Shown here in pieces: positions 1 to 50,000 of a stretch of DNA of 64,000 nucleotides. The translations under genes and the position numbers were made by a program. Numbering within the stretch: the stretch's first letter is position 1; each line of letters opens with the position of its first letter. The DNA lies in the NCBI GenBank assembly GCA_013433145.1, contig CM024191.1:3798501-3862500 (forward strand), in the 5' to 3' direction. The notes beneath the pieces are model-generated. The model searched no databases. It was given only the letters and a program-made list of their open reading frames with translations, and had not been told where the DNA came from. The DNA is from Ascaris suum (taxonomy: Eukaryota; Nematoda; Chromadorea; Rhabditida; Ascarididae).

Positions 1-269
1 ATAAACTGTCGATGCAGTGATTCCGTCATTGTAACCGAAAGAACTTCATTAATGAAAAGGGCATAAATGAGAACTGTGCCGTTTTGCAGTTGTTGATGCC
101 ACCAAACGAGCATTGTTTCTATCTTCATCGATGACTGTTTGTGTGATTCTATTCTTTGAGCTTTTCTCTTGTTTTCTTTTGCAATAATTGCGAATCAGAA
201 TTGTGCGGCAAGTAGTTTATATTCTTTCAAAAATTGATTTCATTTGATGTTGTTAAGTGCATCCCGCAG
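1..269. other. Start of window, inside a rootletin intron
   Basis: AT-rich sequence ending in the acceptor CCGCAG at 264-269. No coding exon is seen. Confidence 0.8.
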
Positions 270-38503
<38,234 letters not shown>

Positions 38504-38636
38504 CAGCTTCAAAAACTTATTAGGAACATTGAACGCATTCAGTGCTTCACTTCAGATTCTTTTATAGACCTAAAGCAACGCTAACCTCTAAAGCACTCAC
38601 TCAAACGTTGTTGTGCTGCCGTGAATTTTGCCAGCC

Positions 38637-38642
38637 ATTAAA
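38637..38642 (+). terminator. Possible polyadenylation signal ATTAAA of rootletin
   Basis: The common variant hexamer ATTAAA lies about 135 bases after the rootletin stop. No AATAAA was seen in the first several hundred bases downstream. Confidence 0.25.
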
Positions 38643-38799
38643 ACTTCGTCACATTATGCTGTCATAAAAACAGTGTTATGGGAATTATGAGCATAATTTC
38701 TGAACAGTAGAAGCTGCGAGGGAGATTTGACCAACTTGAGAAAGCAGTCAAGTGAATTGATTTTATGCTTCGCGTACAGAATACCACCTCATGTCGACA

Positions 38800-39099
38800 T
38801 CATCTGATGGCGCCGCCATGCTCCCTAATTTGTCGTTCAGTTTTGGATCGTTTTGAGGGATCTACATTCCATATAGCTCTGCGTCGCATTATTCTTATTT
38901 CCTTCTCCAGGACAGTGCAGAAAAACCGTCGAACCTTGATCAAACCTTGCAAAAAGTACTTGAAAACCCATTTTAAGAATTCATTCATGGGAACTGCGCT
39001 GTCGCTTGGGCCATTGTGGGTCCCTCTTCGCAATGTTTGCTCAGCAATGAATCGGTCAAAAGATCCTGGCTGTCGTTCCGCAGATGCCAGAACTACCAC
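38800..39099 (-). other. Coding-like antisense frame after rootletin, possible repeat remnant
   Basis: A 99-codon frame on the minus strand reads VPMNEFLKWVFKYFLQGL and EKEIRIMRRRAIWNVDPSKR, with plausible amphipathic helices. The opposite strand is also open (38765-39118). There are no introns or clear promoter. It resembles the kind of short repeated frame common in hookworm assemblies, but I cannot confirm that. Confidence 0.25.
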
Positions 39100-40130
39100 T
39101 CTACGAAGTTTCTTTTGAGGAGTTATAACTACTGGCAGCAGCTTTATATGCGTTTTCCGCTTTCAACTGGTACTAAGATGTCCTTTGTTGACGAAATCAA
39201 GCAGAGTTTGCCACTATCTCTTGTGCGGTAATCGCGTCGTTCCCATAGTTCCCTTTCACGAGTAATGTAGTGGTTGTTTAAGAGAATTAGAAAATTGTGC
39301 TTCTCAAAATTGTAAAGCTTTCTAAAGTTTCTTGTGAACCACTCATGAGGGGAATCATTTTTTCTTAAATTTTACTTCCTAGTGGAACCTTTGCTTGAGA
39401 AATTCGTTTCATCTCGTCGGATTATGCTTTATTAGGCTCAAATGCGCAAAACCTCGATAGGCTGTTGCTCCGTATAACTAGTCTCATATTGTGTCGTTTC
39501 GTTGTAGAAATTTGACAGCTGTTTTTGCCTGTTTACTGTTTTCGTCGTACCTGGTGATTATAAGTTGCTGGATACAGTTTTACAGAATCGTTTGATCGCG
39601 ATATCGTTTTAGCAGCTTGAACGGTGGACAAATCGTATGATTGGCAGTACATTGCCTTTCATGTTGTCGAAACTTCATTGTAACGGGTGCACTAAGTATT
39701 TTGTGAGTTAACTTTATGGCATATTAATTGTTGGTTTCTTTGCACTAATCTTTGTATGCCTTGCACGGCGAAAATTTATTAGTCTTTCAGCCATAAACAC
39801 TGTCATTTGATAAATATGTCTTATGTAGTACACAATGGATATGCACTCGTATGTTGCTCACATATTTGCAGGATTGCAACGACTGGTCCCTTGGTTGTCA
39901 ATGATGTCGTCGGATTGCTGCAACAATGAATAACGCAAATTTCCATAAAGTTCAATCCCCCAAATTTGTTGCAGCAGGTCGATGCCTTGTTGGCTTTCTT
40001 GAATCACTGTCATCTTGCATTTAGGTTTGCTTCCAATTCCGTGACCATTTCGTCTGCGTGAATGATTTGTTGTTGCACATCACCGGTCAAATGAAACGTT
40101 GTAAGATAGCACAAGCCATTTCTTAGGATT

Positions 40131-40406
40131 GTGCCATGCCTTGGTATTCACGTTTTTGCTTCACCAGGCAAAGAGCTGGAGCCCAAGAAGTGGCAAAAAT
40201 TAAGAGAGTATACCGATAGGCGAAATATTGTTGCAAAGCAGCTCATTGAAGAAAGGAGCTACCAGATTTCACCGCTTAAGAAGTCATATTGTTTCGTGGA
40301 ACTGAAGAAATACAATGCCACATCTATAACTCAAATTTTAGTCGGGAACAAAAGTCGCTTTGTTTATCTGAAGTTCCAATGGGTGAACATCACTGCCCCA
40401 ATGTAG
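40131..40406 (+). other. Coding-like exon of unknown family
   Basis: The open frame is strongly protein-like from GKELEPKKWQKLREYTDR through NIVAKQLIEERSYQISPL to a TAG at 40404-40406. A TTCACCAG at about 40159-40166 could be an acceptor. No partner exon was found on either side, so it may be a single exon of an unresolved gene or a decayed copy. I do not recognise the family. Confidence 0.3.
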
Positions 40407-40599
40407 GCAAATGAGCGAAAGTGATGGAGGGGCACTAGGAGTCTACTTCGTAATTTCCCCATATAGGTCGCGAATGCTCAACTTCGAGGATAAAATGTTT
40501 CACTTTCTACTTGAGGACTTGTATGATCCCCCTAAAAATTGCAGTAATCACATTATCACCGTAAGCAAATTGAGTTTGCCCTAAAGTCTACAGGCTTAC

Positions 40600-40861
40600 A
40601 TTTCTTGCTGTCCTATTTGTTCCGCAGCAGATCCTGAGCTGTTGCGATGAACGTTCCATGATGTATGCCTCAACTTGTGCTGACGTAATATTGAAAGTGT
40701 CCCACAGGTATGAACGGCGCGTAGATACGCGTGAAAAGAGATCTGTCTTCACCGTGACGTGTTCTGTGAGCAGTAGTGGGTATTCCAGCGTATTTTTGGT
40801 AATCGTCCCACATCTCTATTGGCATCGAAAAGTCTGCCATACCGCACCTACGTTCGAACAC
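40600..40861 (-). pseudogene. Degenerate coding-like segment, interrupted by a stop
   Basis: The minus strand reads GMADFSMPIEMWDDYQKY and SLFTRIYAPFIPVGHFQYYV, stops at a TGA near 40670, then continues in the same frame with GIHHGTFIATAQDLLRNK. Continued coding character after the stop suggests a decayed copy of a protein-like repeat. The source family is not known. Confidence 0.3.
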
Positions 40862-43075
40862 TACCGTACTAATACTACCGTAATGTACTGCATCTTCATA
40901 AAAGTGGTCATGCCGTGCCGCACCTAAGCAAAGAATTTTTGTTGCACAATGTCTCAGTTAATTATTCATTTATTCGTTATCATAAAACAACGAAATCGAG
41001 GCGCTTCAAAGAAAACAATATTCACTAACAGCAAACGGAATAAAATGCAATAAGCATACGAATAATTCAATTCAACAAAGGTGTCATGGCATAGCGAATA
41101 GATCGGGAAATTTCTTTATACTTCGTTATAGTCATATTGTACATAACCGACCAGTTTAGGCATACGAATACGTGGGTCAGTTTTAGTCTCGAGCACTGTT
41201 CACTGTTTTGATCGTTATAGCTTTTCCAGTTCGCCAGCACAAAGTATACATAAACTGCGACATATATACGTGTACATTCACAACGAACGTGGTCAACTAA
41301 AGGTAGTGATGATCACAAAAGAAAGAAAAGGTTTGGAAAAAGGGAGCAGTTTCTGCAGCAAGAAAAATAAAAATTAGGACAAATGCTGTCGCAGGTATCC
41401 AAGGTATTCGTCGCTGGTTTTTGCGAGGAATAACGCCGGCTCTGGACGCACCGCATACTACGACTAAATATGCAATGCGACTTCTGTCAATGAGATGAAA
41501 AATTAGAAAACAATAGGAGGGATGAAACTGTGCTAGTTTTTGAGGAGCGTCTGGCTCAGCCTGCGGTGCCTCGTAAAATTAACCTTCCTACCGTTCTGTA
41601 CTGCATCTGGCTCCAAGATTTCAGGCTCGGTGTCGCACTTTAGTGACGTACAATATGATACAAACGGCTAAGAACGCGTGTTTTTAGCGCAATGCCCATC
41701 ACTAGTTGTGACGACAGCAATAATGGACCATTCCAAAACTCAGTTATGAGAGTTTACCGCTGACTTTAAGAGGAATTGGAACCAAGGGGCTTACTCCTTT
41801 CTTTTCCGGAGTCAGAGTCGTTAGGTATCGGTTACTTTTTTTGCTGGAGTTGGAGTCACGGGTTTCCGCTCTCTTGACTTACATCCTCAGTTTCAAAAAC
41901 CAGGGCCTAGACATGAAATCTGTGTATATCGGCCGTGGTAGGGAGGCAAATGGCGCAGTACGTTGCTGTATGTCATGTGCATCTCAGCGGCCTACATAAC
42001 TTTTCGTTCTTTGCCTTGCTGTGCACCTCAAAGGCCATTTTCTCTGTACAGCACGTACAAGCAGTAACAGACAATGGTCCATATTCAAGTGAAGTCATTC
42101 ACTCATTCCCAGAGTTGATGCACTGGAATGGGGAAGGATATTTTCTGCGAGTGATTTATAGTGGTAAGATGATTTAGCGGATGAAAGGAGTCTCTGACAA
42201 CCTTGGCAATAACCGTGATGGTGCCAGTATTGAGTGATACACGGCGAAACAGTAATGAGTGGCTTCAGGAGTCGCTTGCGAACGATTGACTCCTTGCTGT
42301 CTCCAGAGTTAAGTCTAGATGTCAACCCTTTGATCCAAGAATGGATGAGGCGAAGGATTTAACTTCTTTATTTTCCGAAGTTGGAATTCTGACTTTCTAC
42401 CAATCTGACTTCTTGACTTCCTTATATCGAAAAAAGATTCTAAACAAGAAGTACGCCTAATCGTATTGTTTGTGGGCAAACGTCAGGCCTCCGGTGCAGC
42501 CGTTTTGGCGCTTCAGCTGGACGGCACACTATAGGTCTACTCGCTTCAAGAAGAGAATCTCCTGCTGCTGCTTAGAAACTCGCTTGCTCGGTGGAACTCG
42601 TTTGCTGCAGCTAAAGAAGTGTACAGTAGTCGTGCACAGACTACACAGACTTGCGGCACAGCTCCTTGCGAACAAGGCGTGTCAACCAACGCAGCAGATG
42701 CCTAGCGGACGCTGTTTCATTCGTTCGTGCTATTTGTTTCAAGCCACTAGTCCTTATCAATTCTTAAACACACGTTTGTTCAGGATTGTCACGGAGAATG
42801 CTTGCTTGACAGTTTTCTCGAGAGCAAGAGAAGCAGCATACCTTCAGCGATATCCAGCTGTCCGTTGGCACTCATCACAACCCGTGAATAGTCCCTCCCT
42901 GCCCCACCCCTTCCCCCTTGTATCGCAATTCCTTACTACTTATGCGCGCTCCTTGGCAACCGTATCTAGACAAGGTTAGGAGGCGCATTACGTGGGAGGA
43001 GCAGCATGTATTAGTTAACCAAACTGTTTATCTCAATTTACGAAGTGGGAAATCTTTTGAATGGGGCTTTTGAGG

Positions 43076-43084
43076 TATATAAAG
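43076..43084 (+). promoter_or_regulatory. TATA-like element upstream of the vWA gene
   Basis: TATATAAAG lies about 860 bases before the ATG at 43941, in a relatively GC-richer stretch. It could serve an upstream 5' UTR exon, but position and context are not decisive in AT-rich DNA. Confidence 0.2.
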
Positions 43085-43940
43085 CGAGGCTTCCATTAAT
43101 TCCTATATCCATCCATTATTGATGCCCACGTGTTACTTAAATTCAGAAGGGAGCTGGTATTTGTTGCTAGGACTCGTTCGTCAGCCACTCTCATAGGTTT
43201 TTCATCTTCACTACAGCGAGCGTCCCTCTCTCTCCACCTCCCGCATTTATACCTTAAAGTTTCTTTCAAATTTACGAAGCAACTAAATTTTATAGGTAAT
43301 CACAGTATTACGAGCATTTGGAACTAATTCATTGGGATGTTTTATGTTTCTTCATATGGAGGTAATGAAAGCAAGCAATAGGTAAGAACTTGTGTTTTAC
43401 TCCCTAATTAAGACCTGAAAAGGGGGGACGAGATTCTATATTCGCAATTTCATTTTCTGTTTTGCCCAAACACTAAATTAAACGCATTTAAGCAAGTAAA
43501 CGTTGATGCTTCATAGCAAGTTATAATCTCACCTTGCAAGCCTTGCAAGCAGAGAAAAACTATTTGACCAGGCACTAGGTAGCAGTCACCCTATGTAATA
43601 TCTCAACTCCCCGCGGGTTTTTTCTGTCTTCAGCGCACCTCAAGTTGAGAGGTAACCTTAGAATTGCTAGTATCTAGAGGTTCATCACACAGCATGCCCC
43701 GTACGTCTTGCAGCGTTCGAAGCGACAACGTTTTGGCGTTTTATATGACAACCGGTTTAATGCATAATTTTTGGTGTTCGATAGGATGCCTTAATGGCTA
43801 ATCAACTAGTGGTAGAAGAGGCCTGAAAAAAATTAAATCGTTTTATTGCGTTCACTGATAAGAGCTGGCATGGAAAACAACTTTGAGCGTAGTTCTTCCT
43901 AAAACGGCTCCCGGAGAAGGTGCGTCCCATCGTGGTCGTG

Positions 43941-44040
43941 ATGGCATCGAAGACGACCTATGCCGTTGGTATACTTGGTGCGCTGATTGTAGCGTTGCTC
44001 ATCGTATGCGTTGGACTCCTCAGTGCTATCTTTTATAACC
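43941..44040 (+). CDS. vWA gene exon 1: start codon and signal anchor
   Basis: The ATG at 43941 opens a 33-residue exon beginning MASKTTYAVGILGALIV and running through a single uninterrupted hydrophobic helix to Ile-Phe-Tyr-Asn, followed by a good donor (C|GTAAGA at 44041). There is no signal-peptidase-like small-residue site after the helix, so a type II anchor is more likely than a cleaved signal peptide. One base is left over and is completed by the two-base start of the exon at 46281. Upstream untranslated exons or a trans-splice site cannot be fixed by eye. Confidence 0.8.
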
Positions 44041-47000
44041 GTAAGACTTTCTAATTCTCAGAATTTACTTCAGTTCACGAATTATTATTTCGAAAGCAAG
44101 TTGCATCAGTTTTATACTGCATAATTTCATAGATGCCTTTTTTGTTACTCAGGAGAGTTACTCTGCGTAGAAAACAATGATCGTTTTCTTATATTTGAGA
44201 AGTTTTTCGGAATAATTGAGGCAGCTTGACTGAGGCTTATAGAAGCAGTCGACGGCTCTTAATCCTCCTAACAGTTGTTGCTTTTATTCGATCAGCACAA
44301 AAACAGCTGAAAAGTTTCATGTGCCATTAATAAGTAATACCTAAGTGAAGAGCTTCCATGAACCGTAGAGTATAAACCTGCGGAACAACTAGAAACTGAA
44401 GCAACATGCGTTTTTTAGCGTTCAGGAACTCATGGCGTTACTATTGAGAAATAAGCGTCCATCGAGGCGTATGTGCTGAATGAGTGCACCATTGCCTTTA
44501 AATCAACGAGATCTCCGAACAGAAAATGCTCGCACCTTAAAATGCAGCTAGTATTTCCTTTTGTAAAAAGATAGAAAACACTTCGCCGCTAAAAAACGCT
44601 CTACTTCTTAGAATAAAACCATTGTGATTACAAATTTTTCGTTGTCTTAGAGGGGATTTACTTAAATGAACGGGGTTTTCTTATGGAGAGGTCATTTTTC
44701 CAGAAAATCAAGTTAGTCGAATAGGTGGATAGCGGGATGCAACTGCTTTTTGATTTAAAAACAGCTAGCCAAACTATGATATGACTTTGCAAAAGGGGAA
44801 CATTTATGTGCCTTTTATGATTAAATGCCATTATTTGCCTTATCGCGGTGCCATTTCTTATCATGATGACGTGGCAGAAAAAGAAATGAGTGTATGAAAT
44901 CTGATGCAAACGCAGCACTGTAAGAGGTTTAAAGATGCATGCAGGTGAAATGAAAAAAAAAAACCTCAACACGTAAAGTTGTTATATTATGACTTAAGGT
45001 TCCTACTTTTACGAAAGCGACAAGTTGAGTTATTTTCTCTGTGAAAGTAGAACCGGAAGTTAAGTTGCTAACGTTTGAATAATGATTAATGAAATTTACT
45101 TCCGCTACAGTCAAAATCTAAAACAACGAATTTGTATTGGAAATATCTACTCTATGATGGGAATGTCGAGCAAAGAATCTCGGTTAAGACGGTATTAGGA
45201 ATTTAGTTTCAAATCGCATTTGTTATGCTTAATTACTGAAACTTATTAAGCATCATAAATCATATGCACAACGTGACCTTTCACTTAATTTTTCCCTTGC
45301 AATGGCCTACATGCATCAAAAAGGGCAACAAAACTACAAGTATATAGGCATTTCTATCTTTCAATTGATAACAAAGAGACGATGAGAACTCTACGTGGAC
45401 ATGCGATATGACGCTTCCTGCACATTAAAGAACAATCGGAACGGGCGCACAGGTAAGACACAAGGTACAGCTAGCTTGTAGAAGCCATTCACTTCATTAG
45501 AACTAAACGGCGCTCACTGAATGCAAGACAGGTACCCAACGTTTTATGTAATATTGTTTTGAAAACTTTATTATCGAGGGGGATGGGTGGGGTAGGGGTT
45601 ATCTGCGCATGTTTAGTCTACTACTGGACTTTAGCATCCTACACGTTTCGAGTAAATGCTACGAAGATTCCAAAAAAGGTAACACAATGAAACATTCACT
45701 TGCAATCCTGTCGCATATTTACTGCCCTACTACATATGGCATCCTAATGCCTATAGGTTGATGCGGAATGCTATGTACGCATTTTCAGAAATGTGTTATG
45801 CTCAACCCACCTAATCGTATAAATCAGCTGCTTTAAAATTTCTTCTGCCTCTTTCACTTTAGTGTAACATTTAAACTGTCCGTGTTGTTGTCCATCTAGC
45901 ATATTAATCTCCTTATAAGATGAGGCAAATTGAGAAAATTACCTTCTTGCACGCTTACATTTCAAAATCCATTCTAAACTGGTAGGCATCGTAGTACACG
46001 TGTATAAATCAACAGACGTGTAATTGCTGGTCATTTAAGTTGACTCTCAAAAGGGGAAGGATAAAGCAAATCTACACCTTTAAGGGATTCGATAGCGTAA
46101 CGTTCTTCAACGATAAACCGTTAGAATAGTGCGCTCAGTACAAAGTACTGATACAATATATATTTCAAGTGCCCAGTCATACTTGCGTGATTTGATGATA
46201 AACTCTGCAGAGATTTCTAAGCGTCTCTTGCTGCGTAATCACTGCCACAATACCCGCTGCTTTTAAAGTCGATGTTTTAGAGAAACATCCAGCAGAGACC
46301 ACACAGCCGCAGCCACAACCTCAGCTCGCGAAGAATTTGGTCGTGCTGGTCGATGCTTCCACTGGTGTTGACAACACGCTCCTTGGGCAGGTCCGCTTTC
46401 CCGCTTCCTCCTTCCTCTTCCTCGCGATGCATTTGCCTAGAGAATTACGGTATATGAGTTGATAAAAGTTGGTTGCAAGTATTTCTACTACAGAATTTTC
46501 CTAAACTCATTTTGAACATAAAAAAGCAGATTATTTTCAAATTCGCACATTTTGTCATAGATTGACGAGTACAACTGATATAAATAAATATAACATTTCG
46601 ATGTTTTTTGTTCTTTTTACGGTTATTTTCGATTATTGACGGCTAGTCAATAGTAATAAATGTTTTTAAAAACGGGTAGAGTATTCGCACACACTAGAAA
46701 TGATAGGATTTCCTCTGCGTTTAATGCATGCCTAACTGAAAGGGGCGACCAGCAGCAGTGCTAGTAACACATTCGGAGGCAATATCCGCTGTTGGCGGCT
46801 TGACAAAGGCTCCTTGAAATATAAACTGAATTTCAACTAGTTGCCTCACTCGAAATGCTCTCTGTCGTGAGTGGTACATTGCGGCGTCGCTGCAGCCGGT
46901 AAATGTAAAAGAAGAACAGTGTCAGAACAACATGCTTGGGTGTTTAATGGTGCATTTACTGTCTTATAGAAAGTTTTTTAATGCAGACAATTCCTTACAT

Positions 47001-50000
47001 TTGAGAAAGAAGACGCTTACTCATGCTTTGTAGTACAAAAAACTCATCAAGCTAAACAAATAGGTGAAGCCGTTCACTGTGGAAAAAGCACATAGATGTA
47101 TTTTATAGGAAGCAGACTTCCTGAATCAACAACTTCGTGAAAGTCTTCTGGCACAGTCGTCCGGCTACACCGTGAGGCTTGCAGCCACTGCGTTCGCCTC
47201 GCAATTGAGGTAGGTAACTGAGGCTTTATAGAATGAATGGCTGGTTTCGTCAAAAAATGTGTACTTCTTTGTTATATATGCTGATAAGGTCGTTCAGGCT
47301 TAAGAGTAATCAGTGTTGACGCATAAGAAAATACTGTTAGTGTTACATCATTAGGCAGAGTGCAAGAAAAGAAATAGCTGAGGATCGAGGAAGAAGCATC
47401 TCTTGAAGACAACCGGGGTAGTACCCCCTCCTTCCCTTCATTCCATTCTCTCGAACTGCTGCTTTCGCTACCGACGAAAAGCATTTCAAATTGTTGATGA
47501 TACCACTGATGTTTTCACTGGCCCGTTCAAAAAAGTGAATTATTAGTGAAGAAAGAAATGAGGTTTAACTTCAAATAGCGAAATGTAAATGATCATCAAG
47601 AGGAACGACTTTCAGCTCACAGCTCAACTATGTGGACCTAAATGACGCAAATGCGGTTAAGGCGCTTGCGGATGCAATTCGAAATGGTAAAAGAGACGAA
47701 CCGCTCGACCTTGGCAAGTACGCCATATTCTACATTTACATTTCTCTTATGACATTCTGTGGATCGGAAGTACTCATGATGGAAAATTTGTTAGCTCTCT
47801 TCCCATCGCTCGCGTATGTAGTCATTGGCGAGAACGCTGAATCGATTCAATACGACGATTTAAAATCAATTCTTTTCGCCATCTACCGCCAAAACTTACT
47901 TGCCTGGTGCATCATGGCGATGACAAATGTTTTACTCGGGTGGTTTCTTAGTGTTTCTGTGTACTTCATATTCATATGCTTTACATATTTGTACATGCTT
48001 ATGTTATTCGATGCTTTTAGAAGAGTAGTGGACGTTTAAAGGTGTTTAAAAATTTGCACGTTTCTCACGCCGTTCGAATTTTCTTCCCACATCGATTGAG
48101 CTATAAAGAAACCACAAATCTTTTGTTGAAGTTTTGTGCGGACAGTCGAGTTGGTTGATATAAAGACGCAGCATTCTGCATATTTTAGTTTTTGCCGGTG
48201 TCTTTATTTTTGTTAGTTAAGTTGTAACGAAGAGTGGTCGGTGTTGTATGCATATCGCTTGTTATTTGAACACTATTCAACACAAGCTCTTTCAGACTTG
48301 AGCATATGCTGGATTCTACGAAAAACTCTTGCATTCATCATCACTTTTTGCTGTTCTAATTTTCCCGTGCAATAATGCCTATCCTTTGAAACATCTAAAC
48401 ATACTTGCTTTTATTGCTAGCGTACATAACTGCATTGCGGATGGTTCGCATTTAGTTTAAACTTCAGATTAAGGCTTCTATAAAGGCGTCTATTCCACAG
48501 TAGAGAACTCCAGAGTAATGTCGATCCCTGATTGGAAAACTCTTGCTGCTTGAAGTTTGCAATGGAATATAGCTGCGGAGCCACCAGCCGGCATCGCAGA
48601 ACGCATTTCGAATTTGCAGTATGCATATCTGAGGTGGCTGTTCAATTTGCATTAAACGATGGCACGTCAAACAAATAACTGTTGAGTGAAAGGCTTCTGA
48701 AGCGACTCGAAATGATTGAATTTTAGAGCTCTGTCTTCATTGCAATCGACGCTACGAGCCGGACCACTCGGACAGCAGACACTGATTGTCTTCGCCTCGA
48801 GCCAAGGAGAGAACTACGCGAACGCGGTCACAGAAGCGAACTCGCTGAAAAGTGACGGCACTCACATAGTCGCTATCAGTCTCAATTCGAATGGCGAAGA
48901 TTTGTCACAGTTCGCTTCATCAGGGTCGAGTCTTGATGGACAGGCCATTAAATCTGGCAATACGCAGGTAATACAAGCAATATCTACCCATCTCTCTCCA
49001 CATAAAATCGTTGCAACTGTATGGAGATTTTGCTCGCTTCACATTTCATCTGTAAGGAGTTCTTAGCGGCGGCGTTTTTGCATAGTTGGGAAATCGGTGA
49101 TAGACCCGCTGCAGATAAAAGCCTGATTGCAATCAGTAAGTCAGCGCACCTTCACAGAACGCTAATGCAGTGCACCGGTACACAACAGCTTGCAAAGCTG
49201 GCTGTTGTCACCCAACTATATTTGATGGAGCAAGGGGTACTTGTCTTGGTGCTTCACAGAAACGCCGTTTTCTCTGGTTACTTTCTACAGTTTCTTGGCA
49301 ATTGATGCCTCTTGAAAATGCTGCTACCTAAAACCCAGCAACGCACATTGTTACCTTTATTTCTTAGTTCAGCTAAGGTGTATGCTGCCATAGGAGTTCT
49401 ATTCTTCCATAAACGGATTGCTTGCAGTGGGAAATGGGTTAGAGCCCTAACTGCAACTCTGCGCCAATGCGCTTAGTGCAGTTTTTACCTGCTTCTCTTT
49501 ATGACATGATTTTTCGCCCTGCTGTGCTCTGTCCGTCCAATTTACTGCAATGGAAAAGATGAAATAGCATTTTCCGCCTGCGTAGAACGTCTACAGAAAT
49601 TTGTCGTAAAAAGTGATGTTTGATCGAACCGTGAAAATGGCACTATCTCACTAGTGCGAATTTTAGAACTATCAAGCTATCAAAATAATGCTGTGAGCAG
49701 TACAATTTTTGAAAAGCTTTAGTTAAAAATGAAATTGGCGGATTGTTTCAGTAAGCCTTGTAGAACTGCGCTGCAATGAGCTCTTCAAATGTGGCGATTA
49801 AACAATTTTGAGGGGATGCAAAACTTAGCCAATCGTGTCGGAGACATTGTCGCTGCTCAGCCTCCCGTTATCTTGACGACAACAACTCCATCTGTGCAAA
49901 CCCAAAGTACAACAACGACAACTACAACTCCACAAGCATCATCGACGACCACAACACAGCCTACAACAACAACAACAACAACACCGACTCCAGTCAATAC

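Larger units (their letters stand above)
38504..43940. other. Intergenic region between rootletin and the vWA gene
   Basis: It holds the coding-like fragments at 38800-39099, 40131-40406 and 40600-40861. A GC-richer block at about 42460-43330 contains an unproven 169-codon frame (42470-42979) and the TATA-like element at 43076. The remainder shows nothing recognisable. The vWA gene promoter should lie here. Confidence 0.6.

Noticed and set aside
42470..42979. 169-codon plus-strand open frame
   Set aside because: Arg/Ser/Cys-rich composition without domain, splice or start signals; likely GC-rich non-coding or repeat DNA.
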